This document shows, piece by piece, positions 44,136 through 54,634 of a stretch of 64,000 nucleotides of DNA. Source of the DNA: Mesostigma viride (lineage: Eukaryota > Streptophyta > Mesostigmatophyceae > Mesostigmatales > Mesostigmataceae); contig RPFO01000034.1 of the NCBI GenBank assembly GCA_009746045.1, positions 62,001-126,000 on the forward strand, written 5' to 3'. Position 1 is the first letter of the stretch. Each line of letters begins with the position of its first letter. The position numbers and the translations under genes were made by a program. Under the pieces are notes generated by a model. The model had not been told where the DNA came from. It made no database searches and worked only from the letters and a program-made list of their open reading frames with translations.

Positions 44136-44859
44136 GGGTAAGGCTAGCCTTTGCAAAGCAATAAGTGTTCCCATGAGCATCGGCGGCCGCGGGATGTGGC
44201 CTGCCTTTTGTATGTGCTCCACTCATTGTTTTAGTAAAGAGTCTGGTTACCCTGGAGTTCCACGGTTAATAGCCATCGTGGTTCTCTGAACATAGTTTCT
44301 TTATAGTGAGATGGAAGGGTAGCCGCTATAGCTAGGTTATTGGGTTGATCACGTGACATACCTCGCGGCCTGATCCGGATCAGTCGTGGCCAACACTTTG
44401 GCCAGTTTTTCTTGGCCAGGTGGCAGGAGCTACGTTGAGATATAAACCTGCCACTGTCTAGTTTTCTTGGCTCATGGCGTAGTGATTAACTAGATCTAGA
44501 TTCTTTCTCTCACGCAATATGTGACCTAATAGCCCCGGCAGCCTTACGTAAGCTGCCGGCAATTAGAACGCCACATTGCGTCATTTGTTCAGACGCAACA
44601 TTTGCGTGGCGAAAAAATGCCGTCCGGGCCAAGGCCGCATGACACGCAAAAAAGGACAAAAACAAACCCACCTAGCTAAGGTCGGCCTCTTTTCTTTTCC
44701 CGCCCACCCTCCCTGCGTGTTTGGGGGTAAGGCTAGCCTTTGCCAAGCAATAAGTGTTCCCATGAGCATCGGCGGCCGGGATGTGGCCTGCCTTTTGTAT
44801 GTGCTCCACTCATTGTTTTAGTAAAGAGTCTGGTTACCCTGGAGTTCCACGGTTAATAG
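44136..44859 (+). repeat. SDR-0 repeats B1, A2, B2
   Basis: B1 (about 44136-44272) abuts A2 (44276-44698). After a C-rich spacer comes B2 (44725-44859). B begins GGGTAAGGCTAGCCTTTG and ends CACGGTTAATAG. The B1/A2 join would represent the full terminal sequence from which A1 and B2 are split. Confidence 0.85.
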
Positions 44860-45017
44860 AAGATTTGTTGTCTCACTCATCATCATTAGTTTTCTTGTTC
44901 TTCTTCATTTCATCTTCTTCATTTCATTGTTATCATTATTTTATTACTTTATTATTTAATTTTATTTTTTCACTTCTGTCTTGCTCTCATTTTTTTCTCT
45001 CATTTACCACTCTCATG

Positions 45018-47098
45018 TTACATTTTTGTGTGCTATAGGCTTTATACGGACAGCCTATACCACACCTTCAAACTCAGTGCACATCATTATCAAGTTGGTT
45101 ATTGTAGCACCATGCTGGGGGCCCAGCATACTCGAACACAAGGTGTTGCCCCTCTTAGCAGCGTGGGTGGGTGGGTGGGAGCTGAAAAGAGGCCTCCCTA
45201 CGTCCCCTACACCACTCTAAGTACTGACTATCATTCACATTGCGCCACGCAGGCCTGCCGGCTGGCGCAAGTACAAGGGGACTGACTGCCCATCACAGTT
45301 GCGCCACGTGCCTGGCGGCTAGCGCAGGTACAAGGTCTAGTGACGTACGTTAGAAGCCACCTAGGCCTGCACTCCGGAACCACACTCAGCCGCAAAAAAG
45401 GGCCGGCCGGTGCAGTACCCTCGTGACAAGCGCTAGTCTTACGCTACCTACGGCAGGTCGGTCCCCTTTGAGCCCGTCCACGCGTCATATATAAAATGAG
45501 CAAAGCTCAACAAATACATTTCTTGTTTTTGGTCCATTGGAGTTCCTTCCCACCAAGAGAAACATTTATTTTACATTTTTGTGTGCTAGGCTTTATACGG
45601 ACAGCCTATACCACACCTTCAAACTCAGTGCACATCATTATCAAGTTGGTTATTGTAGCACCATGCTGGGGGCCCAGCATACTCGAACACAAGGTGTTGC
45701 CCCCACACCTCCTACCTGGCCACCCGAAGGCTATCGCCAACCTTGGTGCCGAGTTTCTTTCCGCCCCTGGCCCCCCTCCCGCATGCTGCCGCGGCTGTAC
45801 TGCCGCCCCCGTGTGGCCGCTACGGTTTCCCGGCGGACGCAGGGCGGCACCCATGTCGTTCCCCCCGTTATAGGGGGGCGGTTTCCAGCGACTGCTCATT
45901 AGGCCTAACGCCCCCGGACCGTCTCTCACAAGCCCAGCCGGGACCCATCACCAGCCCCACCCCTGAGGCTGGGATTTCCCGGCATTGAAGCCATTGTGGC
46001 GATAGGCCTTCTACCCTATACCGGGGCGTTGGCTTGGAAACTGCCTAGCCAATGCCCCGACCAGGGCTTGTGTTTTTTGTAGGAAATTTTTTATGGCATA
46101 GATATGCCCCCCTGGCTGAACCGAACTCTTTATTGCCTTTCCTATAATGCATCATACAGGATAAAAACAAGAAGGCGATAAAACAGCAAGAATTTCAGCC
46201 CCGCCAGGCCAACATTCTTTGCTGAAAAACTGGGCAATGATGAAGAGCGCGCTCCTCCCACCAAGATTCGCTCCAGCCCCGCATCCTCCCGGAAACTCCC
46301 GTCTGGCCACAGGCCGAAAGATCGGGTCCGCTGTCAGGCTCCTGGCAGTTATGGGCTACCCTGGCACCCCGCGCTAGCCATCTCCACGTTTAAGGCAGAT
46401 TCGCCTCCACCTCGGTGATTCTTTCCACCGCAGCCGCTGGCCCTGGCCTGTATGGCTCCTTCCCTGACGTTGTCCGACTGAAAACGCAGCTTCCCCAGTG
46501 TCAGGAAGCTGCTTGCCGCACCCAGGGGTAGAGGGGAATCGTCAGTGGGCCCAGCGCCGGAAATCACACCCTTTTACTCAAATCGTAGAGCCCCCACCCA
46601 ACAACCATTACCGTGGCCTGTAACGGTAGGTGGCGAACATAAAGAACTTTATTCCAGGCCTCTCCACGCCCGGAGAGGCCGATAGCATCGTCTTACATTC
46701 AGCGCAGCCGCCATAGCGGCCAGCCGACTTTGCCAGCAAATGCTGGGTTCAAGTTGCGAAGCTGAAAAGAGGCCTCCCTACGTCCCCTACACCACTCTAA
46801 GTACTGACTATCATTCACATTGCGCCACGCAGGCCTGCCGGCTGGCGCAAGTACAAGGGGACTGACTGCCCATCACAGTTGCGCCACGCCTGGCGGCTAC
46901 ATAGCGCAGGTACAAGGTCAGCTAGTGACGTACGCTAGAAGCCACCTAGGCCTGCACTCCGGAACCACACTCAGCCGCAAAAAAGGGCCGGCCGGTGCAG
47001 TACCCTCGTGACAAGCGCTAGTCTTACGCTACCTACGGCAGGTCGGTCCCCTTTGAGCCCGTCCACGCGTCATATATAAAATGAGCGAAGCTCAACAA
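45018..47098 (-). mobile_element. Second non-autonomous split-direct-repeat retroelement (SDR-2)
   Basis: On the minus strand: A1 (47098-46761), internal about 1.06 kb (46760-45704), B1 (45703-45571), A2 (from about 45570 or 45513 down to 45181), C-rich spacer CCCACCCACCC, B2 (45152-45018). A carries the GGCCTCTTTTC end and B the GGGCAAC start seen in SDR-1. A2 has about 57 extra bases before the A1-like start, so A1 may be trimmed at its outer end. The interior is GC-rich with no convincing protein. Confidence 0.8.
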
Positions 47099-47379
47099 TT
47101 CTCTTTGAGCCTTAACCCTAACCTTTTGTGCCTAAACTGTACTGAGTCCGTTTTCGTGGCGCCAGTTGAACTGGCGCCATTCTAACGGTCTGAGTTTGTG
47201 CGCCTTGCAGGCGCTGCACCAAAAATTAATTTGACGGTGCCAGCTGGCGAGATTGAAAGATCTAGACGTCAGCTTTCCGTAGAGCACTTCAGACCGTACT
47301 TTGGACAATTTGCCCCGGCTGCTAGACCGTGGGACGGGTGTCCCGTTTCGTGATCGCTTCCAACAGTCTGCTGGGGAGC

Positions 47380-48150
47380 ATGCATGCTCCCTGACACCGC
47401 CGACGATGTGGACACCCGCGTCGGCCTGACCTGGGCTCGGCTCCGTTCGCTCAAAACCTACTGGCACTCGAAGGACCTGGGCACGCCAAGTACCGCAAAC
47501 GCACGCTCTTCAAGGCCCTGGTCCTCACGGTGCTCACGTATGGCGCCGAGGCATGGACGCTCACGGACACGCTGGCCGCCAGGCTGGACGGCACGGTTTC
47601 CACGATGATTCCACAGGTCCTGAATGTATGTAGGGTTTTCCACACATAGATCATTAGAGTCGTTGTATCATGCAGGGTATGCCTCGCATTTCGGACGAGA
47701 TTAGGCAGCGTAGGATAGCATTCGTAGGATGATCTTGCTCGCACCAGCCAGGTAGACACCGACCTCGGTCTGGCCCGCCCCCAGCGGCGTGGCCAACCAG
47801 CGGGCGGCACATCCTGACCTGGCCTGGCCCCAAGGACCTTCCTAGAAAGATGGATATAAACCTGCCATGAACTATACACAGCAGTTGCTGGCCAACTTTA
47901 TAGTGGTCCCAGCTCCGTTTGAACACTGCATTCACTCCCTCTCTCTTGCTTGGACTGCTATGCAAAACAAGAAGAGGTGGAAGATGATTGTCCAGGCTCA
48001 CACGCCAGCCCCTTTGGGCAAACCCCCTCCCCCCAAGAGGAAGGGGCGTTTTGCTGAGTAGAGCAGTTAGGCTTTTCTAGATTAGACTAAATTAGATTAG
48101 ATTAGAGTTAGCTTAGTTCGGTTTCGCGGCTTCCGGCCCACTTCCATCCA
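47380..48150 (+). mobile_element. LINE-E fragments: RT C-terminus and 3' UTR
   Basis: Broken pieces of a fifth LINE: DVDTRVGLTWARLRS, LTVLTYGAEAWTL (about 47525), TRWPPGW-type remnant, a piece like the VDT...QPxGxHxLTW region near 47750-47820, and the C-terminus AWTAMQNKKRWKMIVQ...PLGKPPPPKRKGRFAE with stop at about 48060. A GATTAGA-rich 3' UTR follows. Related to, but distinct from, A and B. Confidence 0.65.
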
Positions 48151-48985
48151 TCCAGCTTCAAGGTCGTCATTCTGACAATCCTGACCTACGGCGCCGAGAC
48201 CTGGACACTGACGCAGGAGCTGGAGCAACGACTCGACGGCAACGTCACCACGATGCTGCGCAAGGCCCTTAACACCCCCTTTGGTTTGCACATTAGCAAT
48301 TAGGATTTGTACGCTGATTTGCCCTATGTTTCCCACATTCTTAGGCACAGGCGCCTGGGCCTAGCCGGGCACCTGGCCCGCACAGATCAGGTGGACACAT
48401 CAGATAGACTACAGCCCACCAAGCCTGTAGCTGGCCCACCAAGCCCGCCCAGCCTGGGCATTATGTCCTCACCTGGCGTGCCCCAGGCCGCGCGCGGCAG
48501 GGCCGCCACCCGTGGACTTTTCGTGATAGACTCGGCATGGACATGTATGTGCTACTCTAGACGTGACGGGCTCACACCCGGGCAGCCTCCTGGTTTGTCT
48601 GTAACATGGAGGCAGATCATGGACCACCCCCAAGCCTGTGGGGGCTCCGCGTGTGACCAAGTATGGCATTCATAGCGATTCGGGCCGCGGTGCCCACACC
48701 CCTGCATGTAACTAGGACCTAGATAGCTTATACCATCCATTCCATCCCATGTTCCCCTCCCACGGCGGACTTATGCTCACGTGACGCAGTCACGTGTCTA
48801 TTAATCAATTAATTAATGGAGGCAGATGGTACACAAGGATAGATGGCAAGTAGTGATGAAGGAGACCAACCCCAAGTCTGTGGGGGCTGCGCGTGTGACC
48901 GCGTATGGCATTCGTAGCAATTTGGGCCGTGGTGCCCACAACCCTGTAACTCGGACCTAGATAGCTTACATCATCCATTCCATGA
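48151..48985 (+). mobile_element. Two 5'-truncated LINE-B copies
   Basis: 48151-48817 matches the last 570 bp of LINE-B ORF2 plus 3' UTR, hairpin CACGTGAC-GCA-GTCACGTG (48779-48797) and an ATTA tail. It has an in-frame TAG at about 48301 (GAG in LINE-B) and small insertions. 48818-48985 is a second fragment of the same 3' region, without hairpin or tail. Confidence 0.8.
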
Positions 48986-49015
48986 AAAAAAAGTTTGAGG
49001 ATGATGTGACGGAAT

Positions 49016-49519
49016 GCAATATACGAGAATGCTCATAACTTTTGACTCCGGCCATGAAATTTCATCGGGTTGGTTGCATTAGACGCGTCTTTTGAAGACG
49101 AACACGCTGATATAATTTTCTACAGCTATCGCTCAATATTTCCGAAGATACCGGCACCGCCCTGCCCAGCAAATATCGCTGTTGCAATATACGAGAATGC
49201 TCATAACTTTTGACTCCGGCCATGAAATTTCATCGGGTTGGTTGCATTAGACTCGTCTTTTGAAGACGAACACGCTGATATAATTTTCTACAGCTATCGC
49301 TCAATATTTCCGAAGATACCGGCACCGCCCTGCCCAGCAAATATCGCTGTTGCAATATACGAGAATGCTCATAACTTTTGACTCCGGCCATGAAATTTCA
49401 TCGGGTTGGTTGCATTAGACTCGTCTTTTGAAGACGAACACGCTGATATAATTTTCTCCAGCTATCGCTCAATATTTCCGAAGATACCGGCACCGCCCTG
49501 CCCAGCAAATATCGCTGTT
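49016..49519 (+). repeat. Three tandem 168-bp monomers (LINE-B 5' UTR)
   Basis: Units start at 49016, 49184 and 49352 and are nearly identical. Each contains GCTCATAACTTTTGACTCC, the hairpin CGTCTTTTGAAGACG and GATATAATTTTC. The last ends 13 bp before the ORF1 ATG. The layout recalls promoter monomers of mouse L1; promoter activity is inferred. Confidence 0.9.
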
Positions 49520-49532
49520 TTTTCAGCTCGAT

Positions 49533-51005
49533 ATGGCGGAATACGACTCATCCCAGCAATCACAAGCGTCCGCGGCCCTGCACCAACTCGCTGACGAAGC
49601 CATGGCGTCATTGGAAACACCCTTGCACGCTATGCCGGACGCCACTGTCAGCATCCAGCCGCTCCACTCCACCGCTCCGCCGAACAGCGACCTTGCCATG
49701 GATACCCGCGAGGAGGCCTTTTCTGCCGAGGAAGCTGCCGCATTTTTACCTGGCAAATGGCCAGGCCTTAACGCCATCATGCGCCTGTCCCGAGCTGCCG
49801 CCCTCACCATCCTGCACCTGGCTGCCGAGAAAAAGTGCGAGATCCGGGACTGCAACCAACAGGTTACCCACCTGTCGGACTTTCTCCACGACGACCCCGA
49901 CGACACTGACCTCTGCCTCGCAGTCTGGTGGACGTGCTCCCGTCTTTCCGACAGCGCCCTTGAGCGCTTTGTCATGGCCTCTCTGGACCTGGGAGCCGAC
50001 CCCACTGTTGCGGCCGCCATCAACATCACCGCCAAGCAAGTCGCCAATACGTGCTTCGATCGCCTCCCTCCCCTCCTCAACGCTGCCCTCAACCCTGTCC
50101 ACAACCACCTCGCCACCCACCACGCCCATTCCTCACACGCCGACACCTCCATCCACTCCGCCATCACCCACATTGCAGCAGGGCTGCAGCAGCAGCAGCA
50201 GCTCCTCCACCAGCTCCAGCAACAACTTGCCGCCTCCATAACTCCTGCCAAGACCACCTATGCCGCCACGCTTCAGAACCCTACGGAGCTCATCAACGAA
50301 ATCAAAACAGCCGTCAAGGCCAGCACAAGGGATGCTATGCACGAACCCATTCGCTCATGCAGTATTGTGGTACGTGGCGTCCCCTCGAACGTCAACGATG
50401 CACGCCTGGGCACCTACCTCCGGGGCGACCCCTTCCTGGGGAAGCTCGGCGTGGCCCAAAGCGTCGTCATCAAAACGGCACGACGGCTCGGCGGCCCCAC
50501 CGCCCCTGTCTTGGTGGAATTCCACCGCAAGGAGGACAAACTGCAGGTGCAGAAGGCCCGCCGGAACCTCCACGATACCCAACTGAGCATCGACGATTAC
50601 TATACCCCGGAGCAGCTTGAGGCCCGGGCTGCCGCTTTGAACCGGCCGGAGGTCCACGAGGCTCGGGCAGCCAAGCAGGCCAACCCGCAACTACGGTGCA
50701 GCATCTATGCCCGCCTCTTTAATGGCGTCTTCATCGTCCGCATTAACGGCCAGGACCTTCCTCCAATGACGGCGACCCCCATGGATACCGCCGTGCCAGC
50801 GCCCCAGCCCGGCCCTGCTCGGCCCCCGCCGTCACCGCCATCGCCACCGGCATCGACGGTCACCTGCTCCCCAGCACGTGTGGGGATCCGCCGGGGCAAC
50901 TTCAGCTCAGGTATGGCTGCCAGGCTTGGCCGTCCCCCTAATAAATTCGTTCGCTTTGCACCTGAGCCGGAGCCCGCGCTGCGAACCCTTCTCTCCTATC
51001 AATGA
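49533..51005 (+). CDS. LINE-B ORF1 protein, intact
   Basis: 490 residues from the ATG after the third monomer. The N-terminal half is helical and acidic; a Gln/His-rich tract lies near residues 195-230 (LQQQQQLLHQLQQQL). The core shared with the other ORF1 proteins is in the C-terminal half: RSCSIVVRGVPSNVNDARLG (about 270), APVLVEFHRKEDKLQVQKAR, LSIDDYYTPEQLEARAA, YARLFNGVFIVRINGQDLPP. A Pro-rich tail follows. It should bind LINE RNA. The stop codon overlaps the ORF2 start as ATGA, suggesting coupled translation. Confidence 0.85.
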   Translation: MAEYDSSQQSQASAALHQLADEAMASLETPLHAMPDATVSIQPLHSTAPPNSDLAMDTREEAFSAEEAAAFLPGKWPGLNAIMRLSRAAALTILHLAAEKKCEIRDCNQQVTHLSDFLHDDPDDTDLCLAVWWTCSRLSDSALERFVMASLDLGADPTVAAAINITAKQVANTCFDRLPPLLNAALNPVHNHLATHHAHSSHADTSIHSAITHIAAGLQQQQQLLHQLQQQLAASITPAKTTYAATLQNPTELINEIKTAVKASTRDAMHEPIRSCSIVVRGVPSNVNDARLGTYLRGDPFLGKLGVAQSVVIKTARRLGGPTAPVLVEFHRKEDKLQVQKARRNLHDTQLSIDDYYTPEQLEARAAALNRPEVHEARAAKQANPQLRCSIYARLFNGVFIVRINGQDLPPMTATPMDTAVPAPQPGPARPPPSPPSPPASTVTCSPARVGIRRGNFSSGMAARLGRPPNKFVRFAPEPEPALRTLLSYQ

Positions 51006-54000
51006 CGACGCTCGCGGCCCCGCGGCTCCGCGGCTCTAGCAGTGGGATCTGCCTAACTCCCCTTCCCGCCCCTTTGCCTTCGCAGCCCTCGGGCTGTCGG
51101 AGAGAGAGCAACGGGTCGGCAGTGAGCCAGGTTAGCCCCGCCTCGCGCGGCCGCCTCCGAAACCTCCTCAGACTGCACGCATTTCTTATGCGTGCAGACG
51201 CAAACTCATTCTACCTGGCCACCCGAGCCAACCGTCGGCGTCGCCTCGACGCGTTGGCAGGAAGAATCGAAATGGTGATTGAAAGCATAAGTCCCCAACC
51301 CGCCCCCCCTACCCCACCACCTCCACCCCCACCCCCATCACCACCCTGCTCCATCTCCGCCCCCACCCCCGCCTGCACCCCCCTTTTCGGTCAACGCGCG
51401 CCCTTGGTCATCGCCACCTTCAACGCCCGCACGCTCCAGCCCGACGCTGACCGCTGTCACTGCCTGCGCAGTGACGACTGTCAGTGCCATCGAGTCTCCA
51501 ATCTTATTGGTTTCTGCATCGACAATAATATCGCCATCCTGGGAATCCAAGAACACAGGCGCACTGCATCGGCCCGCGGATCAACTGCCCTTGTTGCTGA
51601 CGACATCGACGGCTGGCGGTTCTACTACGGAGGCGGCGACGGCACCGGGAACGGGGGCGTCGGTCTCCTCTGCTCCCCGCTCGCCGTACGCCACATGGGC
51701 GAACCCCAGCTGGTCAACGCTCGGCTCCTCGTGGCCACTTTTCATTCGATGGAGGGCCACTCGACCTACGCCCTGACGGTGGGCGTTGGTTACGCACCCC
51801 ACTCCGGCCACCCAGAACAAGACCGCAAGGACTTCTTTGCAGCGCTGGAGAACCTGGCGAACGGCATCCCTGGTCGCAACTACCTCGCTCTGCTGCTGGA
51901 CGCCAACGCCACGCTACCACCGGGTACTGGCGGATGTCAGCACGCCCCCAACGGTACGGTCTCCAATGCCAACACCGAACTTTTTGCTGATTTGCTTACG
52001 ACATGCGATTTGGTCACTGCCAACACCCGCTTTCCACATAGTCCAGATGCTTTGGTCACACACACCTCGCCAACTGGCACTGAACGCTGCATTGACTATG
52101 TTGTAATGCGCAAGCGTCATCAAGGATCTGTACTAGCTGCTCGCTCGCATGTGATCCCCCTGGTGCGCTCCGATCATCGCATCGTCACCGCCCGCATCCG
52201 CCTGCGATTCCCCTCGCCCTTTCGTAAGCACGTGGCACCACCTGATTTGCGCACACTTCAGTTGCTCGAGAAATCTGACGACGCTCTGGAGGACTTCCCT
52301 GAAAAACGCGCCCACAAGCGCGCCGCAGAGGCGTTCGTCGACGCGCTGGACATCCCGGCCAGCCACGCCCAGCTGTTCGCTGCCGGCCCGGCATCGGCCC
52401 TTCGGCACCTCGCTGACAAGCTGCCCGCGGCCGGGGCCCTACTGCCCCCCCGCCGCCCGCCCCGCTTCACCAGCCTGCACCGGCTCCCCGCCGTCATCCA
52501 GGCCCGGCAAGCCCTGCGCGACAACCGCGACCCCGCCCGCTACGCCCGCCTCAAAGCCGATTACCACTCGGCCATCCGGCAGGCGACCAAGGAGCAGGAG
52601 GACCTTCATGTCCGCGAGTACTTCGCCCACCTCAAGGACCAGCACGGCAAGTACGCCTGGACCCGCCTGCGTCACGCCCAACGGCCCGCCGGCGGCGCGC
52701 AGCCGGCGCCGCGGACGCTCTCTGGCTCACCGCAGCAGCAGCTCAACCAGTGGTATTCCTCCCAGTCCCGGCTGCTCGGCGCCCCCCCGCCGCCTCCGCC
52801 GCTTGGCCCTCTGGCGGCCGCACGCCTGGCAGTAGCACCGGCGGACGTCCCTGCGCCGCCCACGCCGCCCGCCGCTGAGCAGGACTACACGTACCCAGCC
52901 CTGACGGAACCCCTGGCCCACCCCAACGAGCTCCCGCCGTTCACCGAGCTCGAGCTGAGCACCGCCGCCAAGCAACTCCGCTTCTATGCTGCCGTTGGAC
53001 CTGACCAGCTCCCAGCCCCGGTGATTAAGCTGACGGCGCTCACGGGGTTCCTGCTTGACGTCTGCAACCGGATCCTGCTTGCCGACGCGCCGCCGATTCC
53101 TGAGTGGCAGCACAGCTACCGTATTATGCTGTACAAAAACAAAGGTTCCCCTGACGACCCCGCCAACTACAGAGGAGTCTGCATCCAGAGCGCCGCACTT
53201 AAGTTGTTCATGCGCATGATCCTCAACCGCCTTCGTTCTGCTCTCGACTGTCACCTTGGGGAAAGTCAAATGGGCTTCCGTCCTGGGCGCAACACCGTCA
53301 TGGCCATCTTCGTCGCGCGTCGCCTCTTCGAGGAAATCGCTCTCCTGCAACCTGGTGAGTTTCCCGCCATCCTGATCTTCGTCGACTTCATCAAGGCTTT
53401 TGATTCTGTCCTCTGGGACGCTCTATGGGCTGTACTTGCTCGCGCTCGCGTCCCCACTCCCCTGATTACCGTCATCCGCACGCTGTATGAGGGGTCCACC
53501 ACTTCGGTGCGCACTCAGCACGGCATAACCCCGCCCTGCCCACTGCAGACCGGCGTCTGGCAGGGTTGCGTCCTGTCGCCGTACCTGTTTATTATTGTAG
53601 TGGATTATGTTATGCGCCAGGCACGTGCTCGCTTTGCTAGCATTGCAGGCCGTGCCCCTGGCCTAGCGATCACGAACGAGCTTGGGGAAGGGGGGCCGAC
53701 TAACAAGCAGAATTTACTAGCTGACCTCATTTATGCCGACGACATCACGCTCATCGAGAAGCCGGAGTCTGCCCAACTTTGGCTGGACTGCCTGGCGCTC
53801 GAGGCTCGGGCGGTTGGTCTAGAAATCAGCCCCAAAACGGAGGCCCTGGCCCTCGGCATGGCAGGGCCCCCACCCACACTCCGCCTCTTAGACGATGCCG
53901 AGGTCAACTACCCTACTTCAGGCCGCTTCAAGCTGCTCGGCAGTTGGCTTCCTGACTGCGAGGACGACATGACGACACGGATCGGCATGGCGTGGGCGCA

Positions 54001-54634
54001 CCTCCATGACCACCGCCGCTGGTGGAGCAACCCCGCCCTACCCCGGATCGTCAAGCGTGACCTCTTCAAGGTCGTCATTCTGACGATCCTGACCTACGGC
54101 GCCGAGACGTGGACACTGATGCAGGAGCTGGAGCAACGACTCGACGGCGCCGTCACCAAGATGCTGCGCAAGGCCCTTAACATCCCCTTTGGTTTGCACA
54201 TTAGTAATGAGGATTTGTACGCTGATTTGCCCTATGTTTCCCACATTATTAGGCACAGGCGCCTGGGCCTAGCCGGGCACCTGGCCCGCACAGATCAGGT
54301 AGATACATCAGATAGACTAGCTGGCACCAAGCCCGCCCAGCCTGGGCGATATGTCCTCACCTGGCGTGCCCCCGGCCGCGCGCGGCAGGGCCGCCACCCG
54401 TGGACTTTTCGTGATAGACTCGGCATGGACATGTGCTACACTAGACGTGACGGGCTCACCCCCGGGCAGCCTCCTGGTTTGTCTGTAATATGGAGGCAGA
54501 TGGTGCGCAAGGATAGATGGCAAGTAGTGATGAAGGAGACCACCCCCAAGCCTGTGGGGGCTCCGCGTGTGACCAAGTATGGCATTCATAGCGATTCGGG
54601 CCGCGGTGCCCACACCCCTGTAACTAGGACCTAG
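51002..54634 (+). CDS. LINE-B ORF2: AP-endonuclease, reverse transcriptase, C-terminal domain
   Basis: 1210 residues, no stop or frameshift. After a Pro-rich linker (about residues 100-120), the endonuclease has FNARTL (about 139), IQEHRR (181), GYAPHSG (263), LLDANATLP (299) and SDHRIV (390). RT has MLYKNKGSP (709), NYRGVCIQSAALK, FRPGRNT, VDFIKAFDSVLW, GVWQGCVLSPYLF and IYADDITL (909). The C-terminus has YGAETWTL (1033) and RRLGLAGHLART (1086). It would nick target DNA and reverse-transcribe the element's RNA. The closest paralogue in the window is LINE-A ORF2. The clade within APE LINEs (RTE, L2/CR1 or other) was not assigned. Confidence 0.9.
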   Translation: MTTLAAPRLRGSSSGICLTPLPAPLPSQPSGCRRESNGSAVSQVSPASRGRLRNLLRLHAFLMRADANSFYLATRANRRRRLDALAGRIEMVIESISPQPAPPTPPPPPPPPSPPCSISAPTPACTPLFGQRAPLVIATFNARTLQPDADRCHCLRSDDCQCHRVSNLIGFCIDNNIAILGIQEHRRTASARGSTALVADDIDGWRFYYGGGDGTGNGGVGLLCSPLAVRHMGEPQLVNARLLVATFHSMEGHSTYALTVGVGYAPHSGHPEQDRKDFFAALENLANGIPGRNYLALLLDANATLPPGTGGCQHAPNGTVSNANTELFADLLTTCDLVTANTRFPHSPDALVTHTSPTGTERCIDYVVMRKRHQGSVLAARSHVIPLVRSDHRIVTARIRLRFPSPFRKHVAPPDLRTLQLLEKSDDALEDFPEKRAHKRAAEAFVDALDIPASHAQLFAAGPASALRHLADKLPAAGALLPPRRPPRFTSLHRLPAVIQARQALRDNRDPARYARLKADYHSAIRQATKEQEDLHVREYFAHLKDQHGKYAWTRLRHAQRPAGGAQPAPRTLSGSPQQQLNQWYSSQSRLLGAPPPPPPLGPLAAARLAVAPADVPAPPTPPAAEQDYTYPALTEPLAHPNELPPFTELELSTAAKQLRFYAAVGPDQLPAPVIKLTALTGFLLDVCNRILLADAPPIPEWQHSYRIMLYKNKGSPDDPANYRGVCIQSAALKLFMRMILNRLRSALDCHLGESQMGFRPGRNTVMAIFVARRLFEEIALLQPGEFPAILIFVDFIKAFDSVLWDALWAVLARARVPTPLITVIRTLYEGSTTSVRTQHGITPPCPLQTGVWQGCVLSPYLFIIVVDYVMRQARARFASIAGRAPGLAITNELGEGGPTNKQNLLADLIYADDITLIEKPESAQLWLDCLALEARAVGLEISPKTEALALGMAGPPPTLRLLDDAEVNYPTSGRFKLLGSWLPDCEDDMTTRIGMAWAHLHDHRRWWSNPALPRIVKRDLFKVVILTILTYGAETWTLMQELEQRLDGAVTKMLRKALNIPFGLHISNEDLYADLPYVSHIIRHRRLGLAGHLARTDQVDTSDRLAGTKPAQPGRYVLTWRAPGRARQGRHPWTFRDRLGMDMCYTRRDGLTPGQPPGLSVIWRQMVRKDRWQVVMKETTPKPVGAPRVTKYGIHSDSGRGAHTPVTRT

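Larger units (their letters stand above)
39355..44859 (+). mobile_element. Autonomous tyrosine-recombinase retrotransposon with split direct repeats (SDR-0)
   Basis: A1 39355-39791, gag, pol, B1 about 44136-44272, A2 44276-44698, 26-bp spacer CCCGCCCACCCTCC..., B2 44725-44859. Pol order is RT, RNase H, tyrosine recombinase. This layout is diagnostic of the PAT/Ngaro/kangaroo branch of DIRS-like elements. A1 and A2 differ only by small indels. Pol is fully open; gag has one probable frameshift. It could be the source of enzymes for SDR-1 and SDR-2. Confidence 0.9.

Noticed and set aside
47109-47125. CCTTAACCCTAACC as telomeric sequence
   Set aside because: Only about one and a half units, within ordinary flanking DNA.
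49016-49519. Three direct repeats considered as a CRISPR-like or satellite array
   Set aside because: Units of 168 bp without spacers, directly before a LINE ORF1 and carrying the family leader motif; 5' UTR monomers explain them.
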